Origin: Chloroflexota bacterium
Lineage (GTDB): Bacteria; Chloroflexota; Anaerolineae; Aggregatilineales; Phototrophicaceae
NCBI GenBank assembly: GCA_020161935.1
Contig: JAIUNI010000010.1
Span: forward strand, 62,001-126,000
Direction: 5' to 3'
DNA: 64,000 nucleotides
Shown: positions 44,907 to 53,225 of the stretch, piece by piece
Numbering within the stretch: the first letter of the stretch is position 1
How the letters are laid out: every line of letters begins with the position of its first letter
Notes under the pieces: generated by a model
Databases searched by the model: none
What the model saw: only the letters and a program-made list of their open reading frames with translations
Told to the model about the DNA's origin: nothing
Made by a program: the position numbers and the translations under genes

Positions 44907-44919
44907 ACCGATCTACCTT

Positions 44920-45684
44920 TTACAGCACCCGTTCCAAATCCGCCCACGCTTGCGTCAAACCGGCTTGCAAAATCCGCGCGTCTACCCCCCAGACTTGAAG
45001 CTGGGCATTCAGGTCGCGGTGTAAAATCACGTCCTCTTCCGTTGCTGCCAGCGAACCCCACATCTTCCCATTCTGGCGGCAAATTGCGGCGACTTGGGCA
45101 ATCGCTTTATTGACATGGATGCCGTCCGGTTGCAGTTTGAGCCGCAGCCCCAAGTCGGCTGGCCCGACATACAACCCATCAAGACCGGGGATTTTCGCCA
45201 TTTCTTCGGCCTGTTCCAGCGCTTGTGGGGTTTCGATCTGCACGATCACGAACGTTTCTCGCAGCGCGTTTTCAATCAGTACATCTTTGCTGTCCAAACC
45301 GTAGTTCGCATCAAGGCCGCGCCCGTGCAGCCCGCGATCACCTACCGGCGGGAACTTCACACTTTGCACCAAATCACGTGCGCTGACAGCATCATTGACA
45401 TGCGGGATAATCAGGCCAGTCGCGCCATCTTCTAAGTATCGGTACAGACGCGGCTTTTCACGTGTGGGTGGGCGCACTAAGCAGTCAATATCATAGAGAT
45501 GGAAGAACGCCAGAATAGCCTGCACTTCACGGTCGTCAAAGTTGTGGTGTTCCATATCGAGCCAGATGCCGTCAAAACCAAGTTGGGCAGCATACGCCAC
45601 GAACGCCGGAATGTAATAACCCATCATCGCCAACCGCGCGGGTTGGCCTGCCCGTACCTTCGCCAGAATTTTGCTCTTACGCAT
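44920..45684 (-). CDS. HpcH/HpaI-family aldolase
   Basis: The 254-residue protein belongs to the HpcH/HpaI aldolase/citrate lyase-like family: the FDGIWLDMEHHNFDDREVQA region, the VRPPTREKPRLYRYLEDGATG phosphate/substrate part, the metal-binding IVQIETPQALEQ (Glu) and GLYVGPADLGL (Asp). It would catalyse class II retro-aldol cleavage of a 2-keto-4-hydroxy acid. The ATG at 45684 is preferred to a TTG 15 bases earlier. Placed between hyuA and hyuB, it may act on a product of the hydantoinase-like complex. Confidence 0.88.
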   Translation of the reverse strand: MRKSKILAKVRAGQPARLAMMGYYIPAFVAYAAQLGFDGIWLDMEHHNFDDREVQAILAFFHLYDIDCLVRPPTREKPRLYRYLEDGATGLIIPHVNDAVSARDLVQSVKFPPVGDRGLHGRGLDANYGLDSKDVLIENALRETFVIVQIETPQALEQAEEMAKIPGLDGLYVGPADLGLRLKLQPDGIHVNKAIAQVAAICRQNGKMWGSLAATEEDVILHRDLNAQLQVWGVDARILQAGLTQAWADLERVL

Positions 45685-45720
45685 GATCGCTCTTTTCAAT
45701 AGGCTGTAAATTGGCGCAGA

Positions 45721-47730
45721 TTATGATTGCTCTAGGATTAAATTGCGATAGCCATCCACCCGCGCTCGCCACCCACGCGCCACATAAACCGTGCTGTCGA
45801 ATTGGAAGGCTAGCGCCGGGCCGTCGAATATCGCCCCAATCGGCAGCAGGTCCCGTTCGTAGAGTGCCATCGTTTCACCGTTAGCCGACGACTTATGCCC
45901 GATCAGCGCCCGATCTGCCGTTTCGTCACTGGCCGTTTCGGGTATTAAGACCGGCTTTTCCACCACGCCAATCGCTTGTAGGCGCAGGTTGACCACTTCC
46001 ACCGCACGACCCCGCAGCGCATGACCATAAGTGCGTTCATGAGCAGCATGGAAATCGTCTGCCAGCGATGACGGTTCTTGTTCAACATTTAGAAGCGGAA
46101 TGCTGAGTTCGTAGGCTTGCCCTTGATAACGCATATCGACAGTTGGGCGGAAAATCATGTCATCCTCGGCAATGCCTTCATGTGTGAGTTCGGTTTTGGC
46201 TTGTGTTATCATCTCGGCTAATAAGGTGTGCATTTGGCTCAAACTTGCCTTGTTATACACACCCAGCACCGAACGGCTGTAGTCGAGCGCCACATCCGCC
46301 ACCAACAACCCGAACGCGCACAGCACGCCGGGGTAGCGTGGGATAAGCACGCGCGGAATTTGGAGGCGTTCGGCGACTTCGCAAGCGTGGAGTGGCCCCG
46401 CACCCCCAAAAGCCATCAGTGTAAAGTGGCGGGGATCGTAGCCGCGAGCCACCGAAACGCGCCGTACCGCACGGTCAATGCTCACATTCGCGATGTCGAT
46501 GATACCCGCCGCAGCCGCCTCGCTGCTCAGGTTCATTTGTCCGGCGAGATTGTTGACTGCTGCCTGTGCCTCTGGCAGATGAAGTGTCATCCCCCCACCG
46601 AGGAAATGATCGGGATCAAGCCTACTCAGTACGGCGTTTGCATCGCTAACTGTGATGTTCGTGCCACCCCGCCCGTAGCAAATTGGCCCCGGTGTCGAAC
46701 CCGCGCTTTCTGGCCCGACCCGCAGCGCCCCACCCGCATCCAACCGTGCGATGGAGCCGCCCCCTGCACCGATGGTTTCGATGTCGAGGAGGCGAATACG
46801 CAGCGGCAGTCCGTCGATCTCACTTTCGGGGCGGCGTACTGGCGCACCGGGGCAGATCGCAACATCGGTTGAGGTGCCGCCAATGTCGAGCGTGATAATG
46901 TGATCGTATCCCGCCAGCTTGGCAATATGATATGCGCCTATCACCCCTGCTGCTGGCCCACTGAGCGCGGTTTGTACCGCTTGCTGCCGTGCGCGTTCGG
47001 CGCTCATCACACCGCCGTCCGACTTCATAATCCGCAGCGAAACCGATTTGCCACCTTCAGTAAGCTGTTGTTCGAGGGTGGTTAAGTAACGGCTCATAAC
47101 AGGGCGTACGTAGGCATCCAGCGCAACCGTGCTGGCACGTTCGTATTCGCGGAACTCTGGCAGTACATCACTGGATAGGGCGATTTGCCACGCTGCCAGT
47201 ACGCCGCGTTCAATCAGCCGCTGTTTGACCGCTTGCTCGTGGGCAGCGTTGATATAGCTGTAGAGGAAGCAGACCGCCACCGACTCAATACCCTCAGCCG
47301 CAATCGCGTCAATCACACGGTCGAGCGCTGCCATATCTAATGAAGTGAGCGTATTCCCTTGATGGTCGAGGCGTTCCGGTACTTCGTAGCACCAGTCGCG
47401 TGGAATGAGCGGCGGTGGAAGCTGCGGGTGCAGAGCATAAAGGTTGGGTCGGTGCTGCCGACCAATAAACAGAACGTCGCGGAAACCTTTGGTCGTGATG
47501 AGCGCGGTTTTTGCCCCTTTGCGTTCCAGAATGGCGTTCGTCGCCACGGTTGAGCCGTGCGATACCCGCTCCAGCGCGGCTAATCCCCCCGGCGTGATGG
47601 CTGCCAACCCCGCCAGCATTGCTTCGGCGGGGTTCGCGGGCGTACTGAGGAGTTTGTGGATTTTGAGATGCCCATCGACGCTCACAACCAAATCGGTAAA
47701 CGTTCCGCCTATATCCACACCGATGAGCAT
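45721..47730 (-). CDS. hyuA: Hydantoinase/oxoprolinase subunit A
   Basis: The 669-residue protein opens with the ASKHA ATPase motif MLIGVDIGGTFTDLVV and has SHGSTVATNAILERKGAKTA, ITLDIGGTSTDVAIC and FGGAGPLHA, all typical of HyuA, the ATP-binding subunit. It is the first gene of the leftward hyu operon. AAGGGGAAAGC precedes the ATG, and a TATAAT box lies at 47770-47765 on this strand. An intrinsic terminator behind it at 47797-47826 separates it from the GH5 gene. The substrate cannot be determined. Confidence 0.92.
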   Translation of the reverse strand: MLIGVDIGGTFTDLVVSVDGHLKIHKLLSTPANPAEAMLAGLAAITPGGLAALERVSHGSTVATNAILERKGAKTALITTKGFRDVLFIGRQHRPNLYALHPQLPPPLIPRDWCYEVPERLDHQGNTLTSLDMAALDRVIDAIAAEGIESVAVCFLYSYINAAHEQAVKQRLIERGVLAAWQIALSSDVLPEFREYERASTVALDAYVRPVMSRYLTTLEQQLTEGGKSVSLRIMKSDGGVMSAERARQQAVQTALSGPAAGVIGAYHIAKLAGYDHIITLDIGGTSTDVAICPGAPVRRPESEIDGLPLRIRLLDIETIGAGGGSIARLDAGGALRVGPESAGSTPGPICYGRGGTNITVSDANAVLSRLDPDHFLGGGMTLHLPEAQAAVNNLAGQMNLSSEAAAAGIIDIANVSIDRAVRRVSVARGYDPRHFTLMAFGGAGPLHACEVAERLQIPRVLIPRYPGVLCAFGLLVADVALDYSRSVLGVYNKASLSQMHTLLAEMITQAKTELTHEGIAEDDMIFRPTVDMRYQGQAYELSIPLLNVEQEPSSLADDFHAAHERTYGHALRGRAVEVVNLRLQAIGVVEKPVLIPETASDETADRALIGHKSSANGETMALYERDLLPIGAIFDGPALAFQFDSTVYVARGWRARVDGYRNLILEQS

Positions 47731-47796
47731 GCTTTCCCCTTGAATTTTTGGACTATTCGCGGGGATTATAGCGTGATCTCACTGAATTCCGTAAAT

Positions 47797-47826
47797 CAAA
47801 AGAGCGTCTACTAGGACGCTCTTTTG
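47797..47826. terminator. Bidirectional intrinsic terminator
   Basis: CAAAAGAGCGTC (47797-47808) and GACGCTCTTTTG (47815-47826) form a perfect 12-base stem with a six-base loop and T-tracts on both strands. It ends the leftward GH5 transcript before the hyuA promoter. Confidence 0.85.
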
Positions 47827-47842
47827 AACTATGTTTGAGGGA

Positions 47843-49747
47843 TTACTGGACGCTGTAGATTTCCAAGCCCATAATCATCGGGCGACCGACAACCCCGATC
47901 ATGCTGATGTTGAGTTTGCCATCGGCCACGACAACTGTATAGCCACCGTAGCGTTTCCACTGGTTGATACCCAGATCACCTAAATTGTTACCGAGTGGGA
48001 CGTTCTCGGCGGTCAGGTTCCAGCGCCGCTGATTACCCGCGTAATTTTCCATCGTCCACAGGTAGATGCGGTAGGTGCCGTTCGGGATCACCTGTGTCAG
48101 GCTCATCGTTCCCTTATCGGCGGACGAGAATAACGCTGAGTTGAGCATGTGAGAAGTCGCTGCGTCTGTAGTGGGGTTGGTGGCGAGATGGGTATTGCTG
48201 CTGGCCGCACCCGCCACAGTCAGCCCTTGACCTTTAGCAGCGGCATAGCTAACCCATTGATTGCCCAAGATGTTGACCGCATTCCCATTGAAGTTGATGC
48301 CCTTCACAAACTTCTCAACCGGTGTCCCCGGTCGAACCGAAGTCGGAACCGGTTGACTTTCCGGTAGCTTGGTCGGCTGCACGACGATGGTTGGCAGAAT
48401 GGTCGGAACAAGTGTCGTCGTAGCAATCGGCATCGGGGTGCTGGTCGGCATCGGCGTGATGGGTGCGTTCGTCGGGACGATTGCAACACTGCCACGGCTG
48501 ATGAATTGCGCCGCCGCATTTTTGAGGACGACCGAGGTGGTGCTGTTGTCGTTATAGATACCGAACTTTTCGCCGTTATCCGGTGGATACTGCCCGCTTG
48601 CCTGTCGGCTTTCCAGTCGCCAGTACATCCACCCCGCGCAGTTGGGGTGATTATGCATCGCGCTGATCCATGATTGGTAGATGCTGCTTTGGTCGCTCGC
48701 TGATGAAGGATAGGCGAACTCTTGTAGCACGACCGGTTTTTGCCCCTGTGCCGCGATATTGCAGTAGGCGTTAATCTGGTTCGTCACATCGGTCACGCTG
48801 ATCTTGTGGTAGGTGGGGTAGGTGTGCCATGTCGCGAAGTCGATGGTTGAAATACCCATTTCCAGTTGCGGATTGCTGCCCGCGTGACCATCAGCGAAAC
48901 CTTCATTACCGGATGCGACCAAATGGTTCGGGTCAATCGACTTCACATGAGCCGACATTTCGCTGATCCAGGCTCGCCCTAACTGCGTTCCGGCGATTTC
49001 CGGCTCGTTCATCAAATCCCACGCGAAGATCGTCGGGTCATCCTTGTATTTGATGCCGGTCAGGGTATTGGTGCGATTCAACACATGGCTGACCCATTCC
49101 TTATAGAAGGCTTTGGTACGTGCGTCCTCAAAGAAGAAGGTGTAACGGTCGGCGGCATTAGCTATATCATAGTTACCACCTTTGAAGTTGGCATTAATCT
49201 GCTGCACGCCGCCCGCCCACTGCCAGAAATCCAGCAGCGAGATATTGAGCTTGAGGTCGAGCTGCTTGGCTTTCCAGATCACGTAATCCCAGCGGCCTAG
49301 TCCATTGGTCGTACTGTCATTCCAAGCCATTCGTTGTGCGTTGGCATCCCAATAGAGAATATAAACGCCTTTCATACCCATGTTGCTGGAGTCGGCGGTG
49401 CTGCCCCAGTTCCACTTGAGGGGCATACTGCCTTGATTGACATTGTTGCTATCCAACGAACCGCGAACCGAGTGCAGAATGCCGCGAACGACATTCACAT
49501 TCATCGCTTTGGCATCGGCAAAAAACTGGTCGACCTCATATTGGGTTCCCCAACCTAAGTAGTGGTTGTTCGTCCCTGCTACGTTGAACACTTTGCCGTT
49601 CAAGCAAAATAATGTACCGCAAGTTTGCACGAAGCCATTCGATTGTGCTTCAACAGGTGTAGCCCGTGTGATGAACGAGATGGCGATGAATAGGCAAACC
49701 ACGACTGACAGACAGACACCAAGTCTGCTGGTGAATTTCAATTTCAT
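47843..49747 (-). CDS. Secreted GH5-type mannanase-like glycoside hydrolase with carbohydrate-binding domain
   Basis: The 634-residue protein has a signal peptide (LGVCLSVVVCLFIAISFITRA), a GH5 catalytic barrel (about 40-410) with the acid/base in AWDLMNEPEIAG and the nucleophile glutamate in PVVLQEFAYPSS, a Thr/Pro-rich linker (about 430-475, PTSTPMPIATTTLVP) and a C-terminal beta-rich domain (about 480-634, LTAENVPLGNNLGDLGINQW) that resembles a malectin-type carbohydrate-binding module. It probably hydrolyses beta-mannan or a related polysaccharide outside the cell. The motifs are complete and the length fits secreted GH5 enzymes with a C-terminal module. Confidence 0.85.
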   Translation of the reverse strand: MKLKFTSRLGVCLSVVVCLFIAISFITRATPVEAQSNGFVQTCGTLFCLNGKVFNVAGTNNHYLGWGTQYEVDQFFADAKAMNVNVVRGILHSVRGSLDSNNVNQGSMPLKWNWGSTADSSNMGMKGVYILYWDANAQRMAWNDSTTNGLGRWDYVIWKAKQLDLKLNISLLDFWQWAGGVQQINANFKGGNYDIANAADRYTFFFEDARTKAFYKEWVSHVLNRTNTLTGIKYKDDPTIFAWDLMNEPEIAGTQLGRAWISEMSAHVKSIDPNHLVASGNEGFADGHAGSNPQLEMGISTIDFATWHTYPTYHKISVTDVTNQINAYCNIAAQGQKPVVLQEFAYPSSASDQSSIYQSWISAMHNHPNCAGWMYWRLESRQASGQYPPDNGEKFGIYNDNSTTSVVLKNAAAQFISRGSVAIVPTNAPITPMPTSTPMPIATTTLVPTILPTIVVQPTKLPESQPVPTSVRPGTPVEKFVKGINFNGNAVNILGNQWVSYAAAKGQGLTVAGAASSNTHLATNPTTDAATSHMLNSALFSSADKGTMSLTQVIPNGTYRIYLWTMENYAGNQRRWNLTAENVPLGNNLGDLGINQWKRYGGYTVVVADGKLNISMIGVVGRPMIMGLEIYSVQ

Positions 49748-50213
49748 TAGGAGCCTTTGGAGGATTGTGTTACAGTGCTTGTTATTGATTGTTGATTACA
49801 CTAAATTAAGTATAAGTCCAATAATTGAGATGGATAGTTGAGATCAAGTAGCGTGTGCAGCGATCAAAACGATCCCCGTTTATCTGATCTATGGAAGATT
49901 TATAGCGGAAAACTCGGTTTGTACGAATAGCTAATAGGTACTGTGACCTATTGTTGATAGGCCAAGTGGCTAGTATGTAAAGATATTGACCATAAAATGC
50001 GCTGCTGAAAACGCCTTAATTAATTTTCAAAACGTAAAAATGGTAAATAAAATCAACTTTTATGCGTTTAAATGGTGTAAACTTGATAATGAATAAGGCA
50101 CGAGAAATGTGCTTTCTCTAAAATCTGTGTTATTATCTCCGCACGTACAGGGTTCTGAATGTGTGAGATAAATACTCTGTATTTTTTATAATCTTCAAAT
50201 AGTGAGTTTAAAC
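49748..50213. other. AT-rich intergenic region, no gene seen
   Basis: The region has no good reading frame. It separates the leftward GH5 gene from the rightward DUF423 gene and should hold both promoters; a TATAAT at 50188-50193 lies 20 bases before the DUF423 ATG. I saw no repeat or RNA gene. Confidence 0.5.
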
Positions 50214-50594
50214 ATGGGACGACGATTGGTTATGCTTGCGGCGTTTTTCGGGATGTTGGGTGTCGGGATGGGGGCTTTTGGCGCACATGCGTTAAGCATG
50301 GTCTTTAAAGCGAATGGGCGGGAAGCGACCTACCAAACAGCGGTGCAGTATCACCTCATTCATACGTTAGCGCTTCTATTTGTGTCTTCGGCTGTACGAC
50401 GTTGGCCGGGTAGGTTGGCTCACGCATCCGGTTTCTTTTTTACGCTTGGCATCATCTTCTTTTCGGGCAGCCTATACATTCTCGCCATCTTTGACCTGCC
50501 GGTCATGGGGGCCGTTGCGCCGATTGGTGGTGTGGCATTCATACTGGGCTGGCTGCTGCTGGGCTTAACCGCGTGGCAGAATAACATCGCCTAG
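50214..50594 (+). CDS. DUF423-family membrane protein (YgdD-like)
   Basis: The 126-residue protein has four membrane helices and the DUF423 signature: GAFGAHAL in the first loop, the TAVQYHLIHTLALL helix, and a C-terminal APIGGVAFILGWLLLGLTAW. The ATG at 50214 begins the first helix; a GTG at 50202 is an alternative. Members are small inner-membrane proteins of unknown function found in many bacteria. Confidence 0.88.
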   Translation: MGRRLVMLAAFFGMLGVGMGAFGAHALSMVFKANGREATYQTAVQYHLIHTLALLFVSSAVRRWPGRLAHASGFFFTLGIIFFSGSLYILAIFDLPVMGAVAPIGGVAFILGWLLLGLTAWQNNIA

Positions 50595-50837
50595 TGCCTT
50601 ATCCGCTTTGCGAATAGAGCTATAAGTTATCCATTCTTATATAAGGAAATAGGTTTGCCTTTCAAAAAGACTTCCACAAAACCGTAAAATGAGGCAAATT
50701 TGTCTGCCCACTTCTCCTACTATAAAACTCCCCAATAAGTTGATGTTTCAGCTTGCTGCCATGCCGTACCATAAGGGCATCTGATGAGGCGCTCATATGC
50801 GTCATAGAAATCATTCGTTAGTCCTTAGGAGGCCCAT

Positions 50838-51395
50838 ATGAACAGCTTTCTCAACCCACTAATGAATCCCGCGTTAGGTGGTTTGCCAGTTGCAAACGCT
50901 GAATTAACCCAGCATGTCGAAGGCCGCACCGGCGAGATATGGTCGTACGGGAACCTGTTCGACTCGCTTCAACACCTCATTCGCATTTGCCATGAGGGTG
51001 AAGAAAGCTACCGCCAAGCCGCCGAGCATACTCAGAATGAGTGGCTGCGCGGTCAATTCGAAAATTACAGCAAGCAGCGGCAGCAGTTCGCCGTCGAACT
51101 TAGCAACATCGCGGCGGGTTACGGCGCTGAACCGCAGGTTGGCACAACCGTTGGTGAGGCGCTCCGCCAAGCATGGACGGATTTGCGAACCGCGCTGACG
51201 GGCGCAAGCAATGACGACAAAGTCTTGCTTGAAGAACTGGAACGCAGCGAAGATACAGCAAAGGCCGCTTACGAAGAACAGCTTGATAAAGGTTTGCCGG
51301 AACACGTTCACAATGTCGTCCAAAACCAATATCAGGACATCTTAAGAGGTCATAACCAAGTGCGTGACCTGCGTGACGGTTTTCCCAATTCGTAA
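50838..51395 (+). CDS. DUF2383/PA2169-like ferritin-like helical protein
   Basis: The 185-residue protein has a disordered N-terminus, then a four-helix bundle typical of PA2169-type DUF2383 proteins: LFDSLQHLIRICHEGEESY, FENYSKQRQQFAVELSNIAA, ALRQAWTDLRTALTG and LLEELERSEDTAKAAYEEQL. Glutamates and a His sit at possible metal positions (HEGEESY, EELERSE). Such proteins are linked to stress responses in other bacteria; no function is established. AGGAGG precedes the ATG and an intrinsic terminator follows. Confidence 0.8.
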   Translation: MNSFLNPLMNPALGGLPVANAELTQHVEGRTGEIWSYGNLFDSLQHLIRICHEGEESYRQAAEHTQNEWLRGQFENYSKQRQQFAVELSNIAAGYGAEPQVGTTVGEALRQAWTDLRTALTGASNDDKVLLEELERSEDTAKAAYEEQLDKGLPEHVHNVVQNQYQDILRGHNQVRDLRDGFPNS

Positions 51396-51412
51396 CGCAG
51401 TAAGCTGAAACC

Positions 51413-51446
51413 AAAAGGGCGGGTGATTAGTCACCGCCCTTTTATT
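51413..51446 (+). terminator. Intrinsic terminator after the ferritin-like gene
   Basis: AAAAGGGCGG and CCGCCCTTTT form a strong stem around GTGATTAGTCA, followed by ATTTT, 18 bases after the stop codon. Confidence 0.8.
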
Positions 51447-51464
51447 TTGTGGATTGCCTAGCGG

Positions 51465-51854
51465 TTAGGGAATGACGGCTGTGGCCTCGATCTCAACCCG
51501 CGCTGCGTCTTCCATGAGTGCGGTCACTTGTACGGCTGTCATCGCCGGATAATGTTTACCAATGACTGCACGGTAGACCTCGCCCAACGCCTTGCCGCTG
51601 TCTAAATATTCGCGTTTATCAACCACATACCACGTCAAACGGGTGATATGTTCAGGCTTTCCGCCCGCTTCGGCGAGTATGGCGACAATATTCTCCAGTG
51701 CTTGCCGTGACTGCTCAAGGAAATCACTGGTCTGAAATTGCCCTTGCCCATCCCAACCGATCTGCCCGCTGATGAACACCAATTTGCCGCTGCTGGCTAC
51801 ACCGTTGGAATATCCTTTGGGTCGCGCCCATGATGGCGGTTGTAATATCTGCAT
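51465..51854 (-). CDS. RidA-family enamine/imine deaminase
   Basis: The 129-residue protein has the RidA/YjgF features SSGKLVFISGQIGWDGQGQF, ILAEAGGKPEHITRLTWYVV and the C-terminal MTAVQVTALMEDAARVEIEA, with the substrate-binding Arg and Glu in the last segment. RidA proteins hydrolyse reactive enamines and imines to ketones and ammonia. It lies about 110 bases from the kynureninase gene on the same strand. It may deaminate the enamine product of the 2-aminobenzoyl-CoA reductase, which is inference. Confidence 0.85.
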   Translation of the reverse strand: MQILQPPSWARPKGYSNGVASSGKLVFISGQIGWDGQGQFQTSDFLEQSRQALENIVAILAEAGGKPEHITRLTWYVVDKREYLDSGKALGEVYRAVIGKHYPAMTAVQVTALMEDAARVEIEATAVIP

Positions 51855-51962
51855 CTTTTATCTTTGTTCCATTTTCAGATCCGAATTATCTCTTAATTTA
51901 GGCTTATAACACTGCTGAGTACTTGTATGGACTGTTAACTGTGGACTGACGACTGATGACTA

Positions 51963-53225
51963 CTAAGTCACATTCCCGCGCCGTTGGAACTCCGGTCGCT
52001 CCCATGTCCGCTTTTGGAGGATGTCTGCCAGAATAGCAACCGTATCCCATATATCGGTAAAGCTGACGTAAAGCGGCGTGAAACCGAAGCGCAGGATATT
52101 CGGTTCGCGGTAATCACCAATCACGCCTGTCGTAACCAACGCCTGCATAATCGGGAAGCCCTGCGGATGACTGTACGACACTTGGCTGCCGCGAATGCTG
52201 CCATCGGTTGGTGTGACCAGTTCCAACCCGAAGCTGCCGCATCGCTGCTCGACCAATTGAATGAAAAGATCCGCCATTGTTAATGACTTCTCACGGATTT
52301 GCACCATATCGGCTTCCAGCATCACATCCACGCCGCATTCCAGTGCGGTCATGCTCAGTACGGCTTGTGTCCCCGCCAGATAGCGACCGATGCCTTCCGC
52401 CGGTTCGTACTTCCAGTCGAAGGCGAACGGCTTGTTGTGTCCCATCCATCCCGCCAGCGGTTGGCTAAAGTTCGGTTGATGTCGTTTCGCCACATAGACA
52501 AACGCTGGCGCACCCGGCCCACCATTTAGATACTTGTAGCCGCAGCCAATCGCAAAATCAGCGTTCGCGCCCGTCAAATCAACCGGCAGCGCCCCCGCTG
52601 AATGTGCCAGATCCCAGATGACCAAAGCACCTTTCGCGTGGGCTTGCGCGGTAATGGCGTTCATGTCGTGCATCGCGCCGGTGCGGTAATTGACATGCGT
52701 CAGCATCACCAGCGCCGTGTTCTCGTCAATCGCGCCCATAATCTCATTGGCGGGTTTGAGCACGAGTTCATGATCGCTGCCTAACAACTGGATAAGCCCC
52801 TGTGCCATATAGAGGTCAGTGGGGAAGTTATCCGGCTCGGAGAGGATCACACGGCGGTTCGGGTTCAGCTTCACACCTGCCGCCAGCACTTTGAACAGGT
52901 TGACCGAGGTTGAATCCGCCACCACGACTTCGCCGTCATCTGCGCCGATGAGCCTAGCGATCTTGTTGCCCAATCGGCGCGGCATTTCGTACCAGCCTGC
53001 TGTGTTCCAACTGCGAACCAAGCCGTTGCCCCATTCTTCGGTAATCGCTTTTTGTAAGCGTCCTTCGACGGTCTTAGGAACGGCACCAAGCGAATTCCCG
53101 TCGAAATACAGCACCCCTTGAGGGATGTAGAACTGCTCTTTAAAACTTGCCAGCGGATCGCTTGCATCCATCGCGGCGAGTGCCTCGCGGGTGAGGGCGG
53201 TGGTGTTTGCTTGGGTCAATGTCAT
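51963..53225 (-). CDS. kynU: Kynureninase
   Basis: The 420-residue PLP enzyme matches kynureninase: YFDGNSLGAVPKTVEGRLQK near the N-terminus, VVADSTSVNLFKVLAAGVKL, VMLTHVNYRTGAMHDM, WDLAHSAGALPVDL, then the PLP-binding CGYKYLNGGPGAPAFVYV (Lys) and GWMGHNKPFAFDWKYEP. It splits kynurenine into anthranilate and alanine (hydroxykynurenine is an alternative substrate). Its start overlaps the anthranilate-CoA ligase stop as ATGA, so its product goes to the next enzyme. Upstream kynA and kynB are not in the window. Confidence 0.93.
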   Translation of the reverse strand: MTLTQANTTALTREALAAMDASDPLASFKEQFYIPQGVLYFDGNSLGAVPKTVEGRLQKAITEEWGNGLVRSWNTAGWYEMPRRLGNKIARLIGADDGEVVVADSTSVNLFKVLAAGVKLNPNRRVILSEPDNFPTDLYMAQGLIQLLGSDHELVLKPANEIMGAIDENTALVMLTHVNYRTGAMHDMNAITAQAHAKGALVIWDLAHSAGALPVDLTGANADFAIGCGYKYLNGGPGAPAFVYVAKRHQPNFSQPLAGWMGHNKPFAFDWKYEPAEGIGRYLAGTQAVLSMTALECGVDVMLEADMVQIREKSLTMADLFIQLVEQRCGSFGLELVTPTDGSIRGSQVSYSHPQGFPIMQALVTTGVIGDYREPNILRFGFTPLYVSFTDIWDTVAILADILQKRTWERPEFQRRGNVT

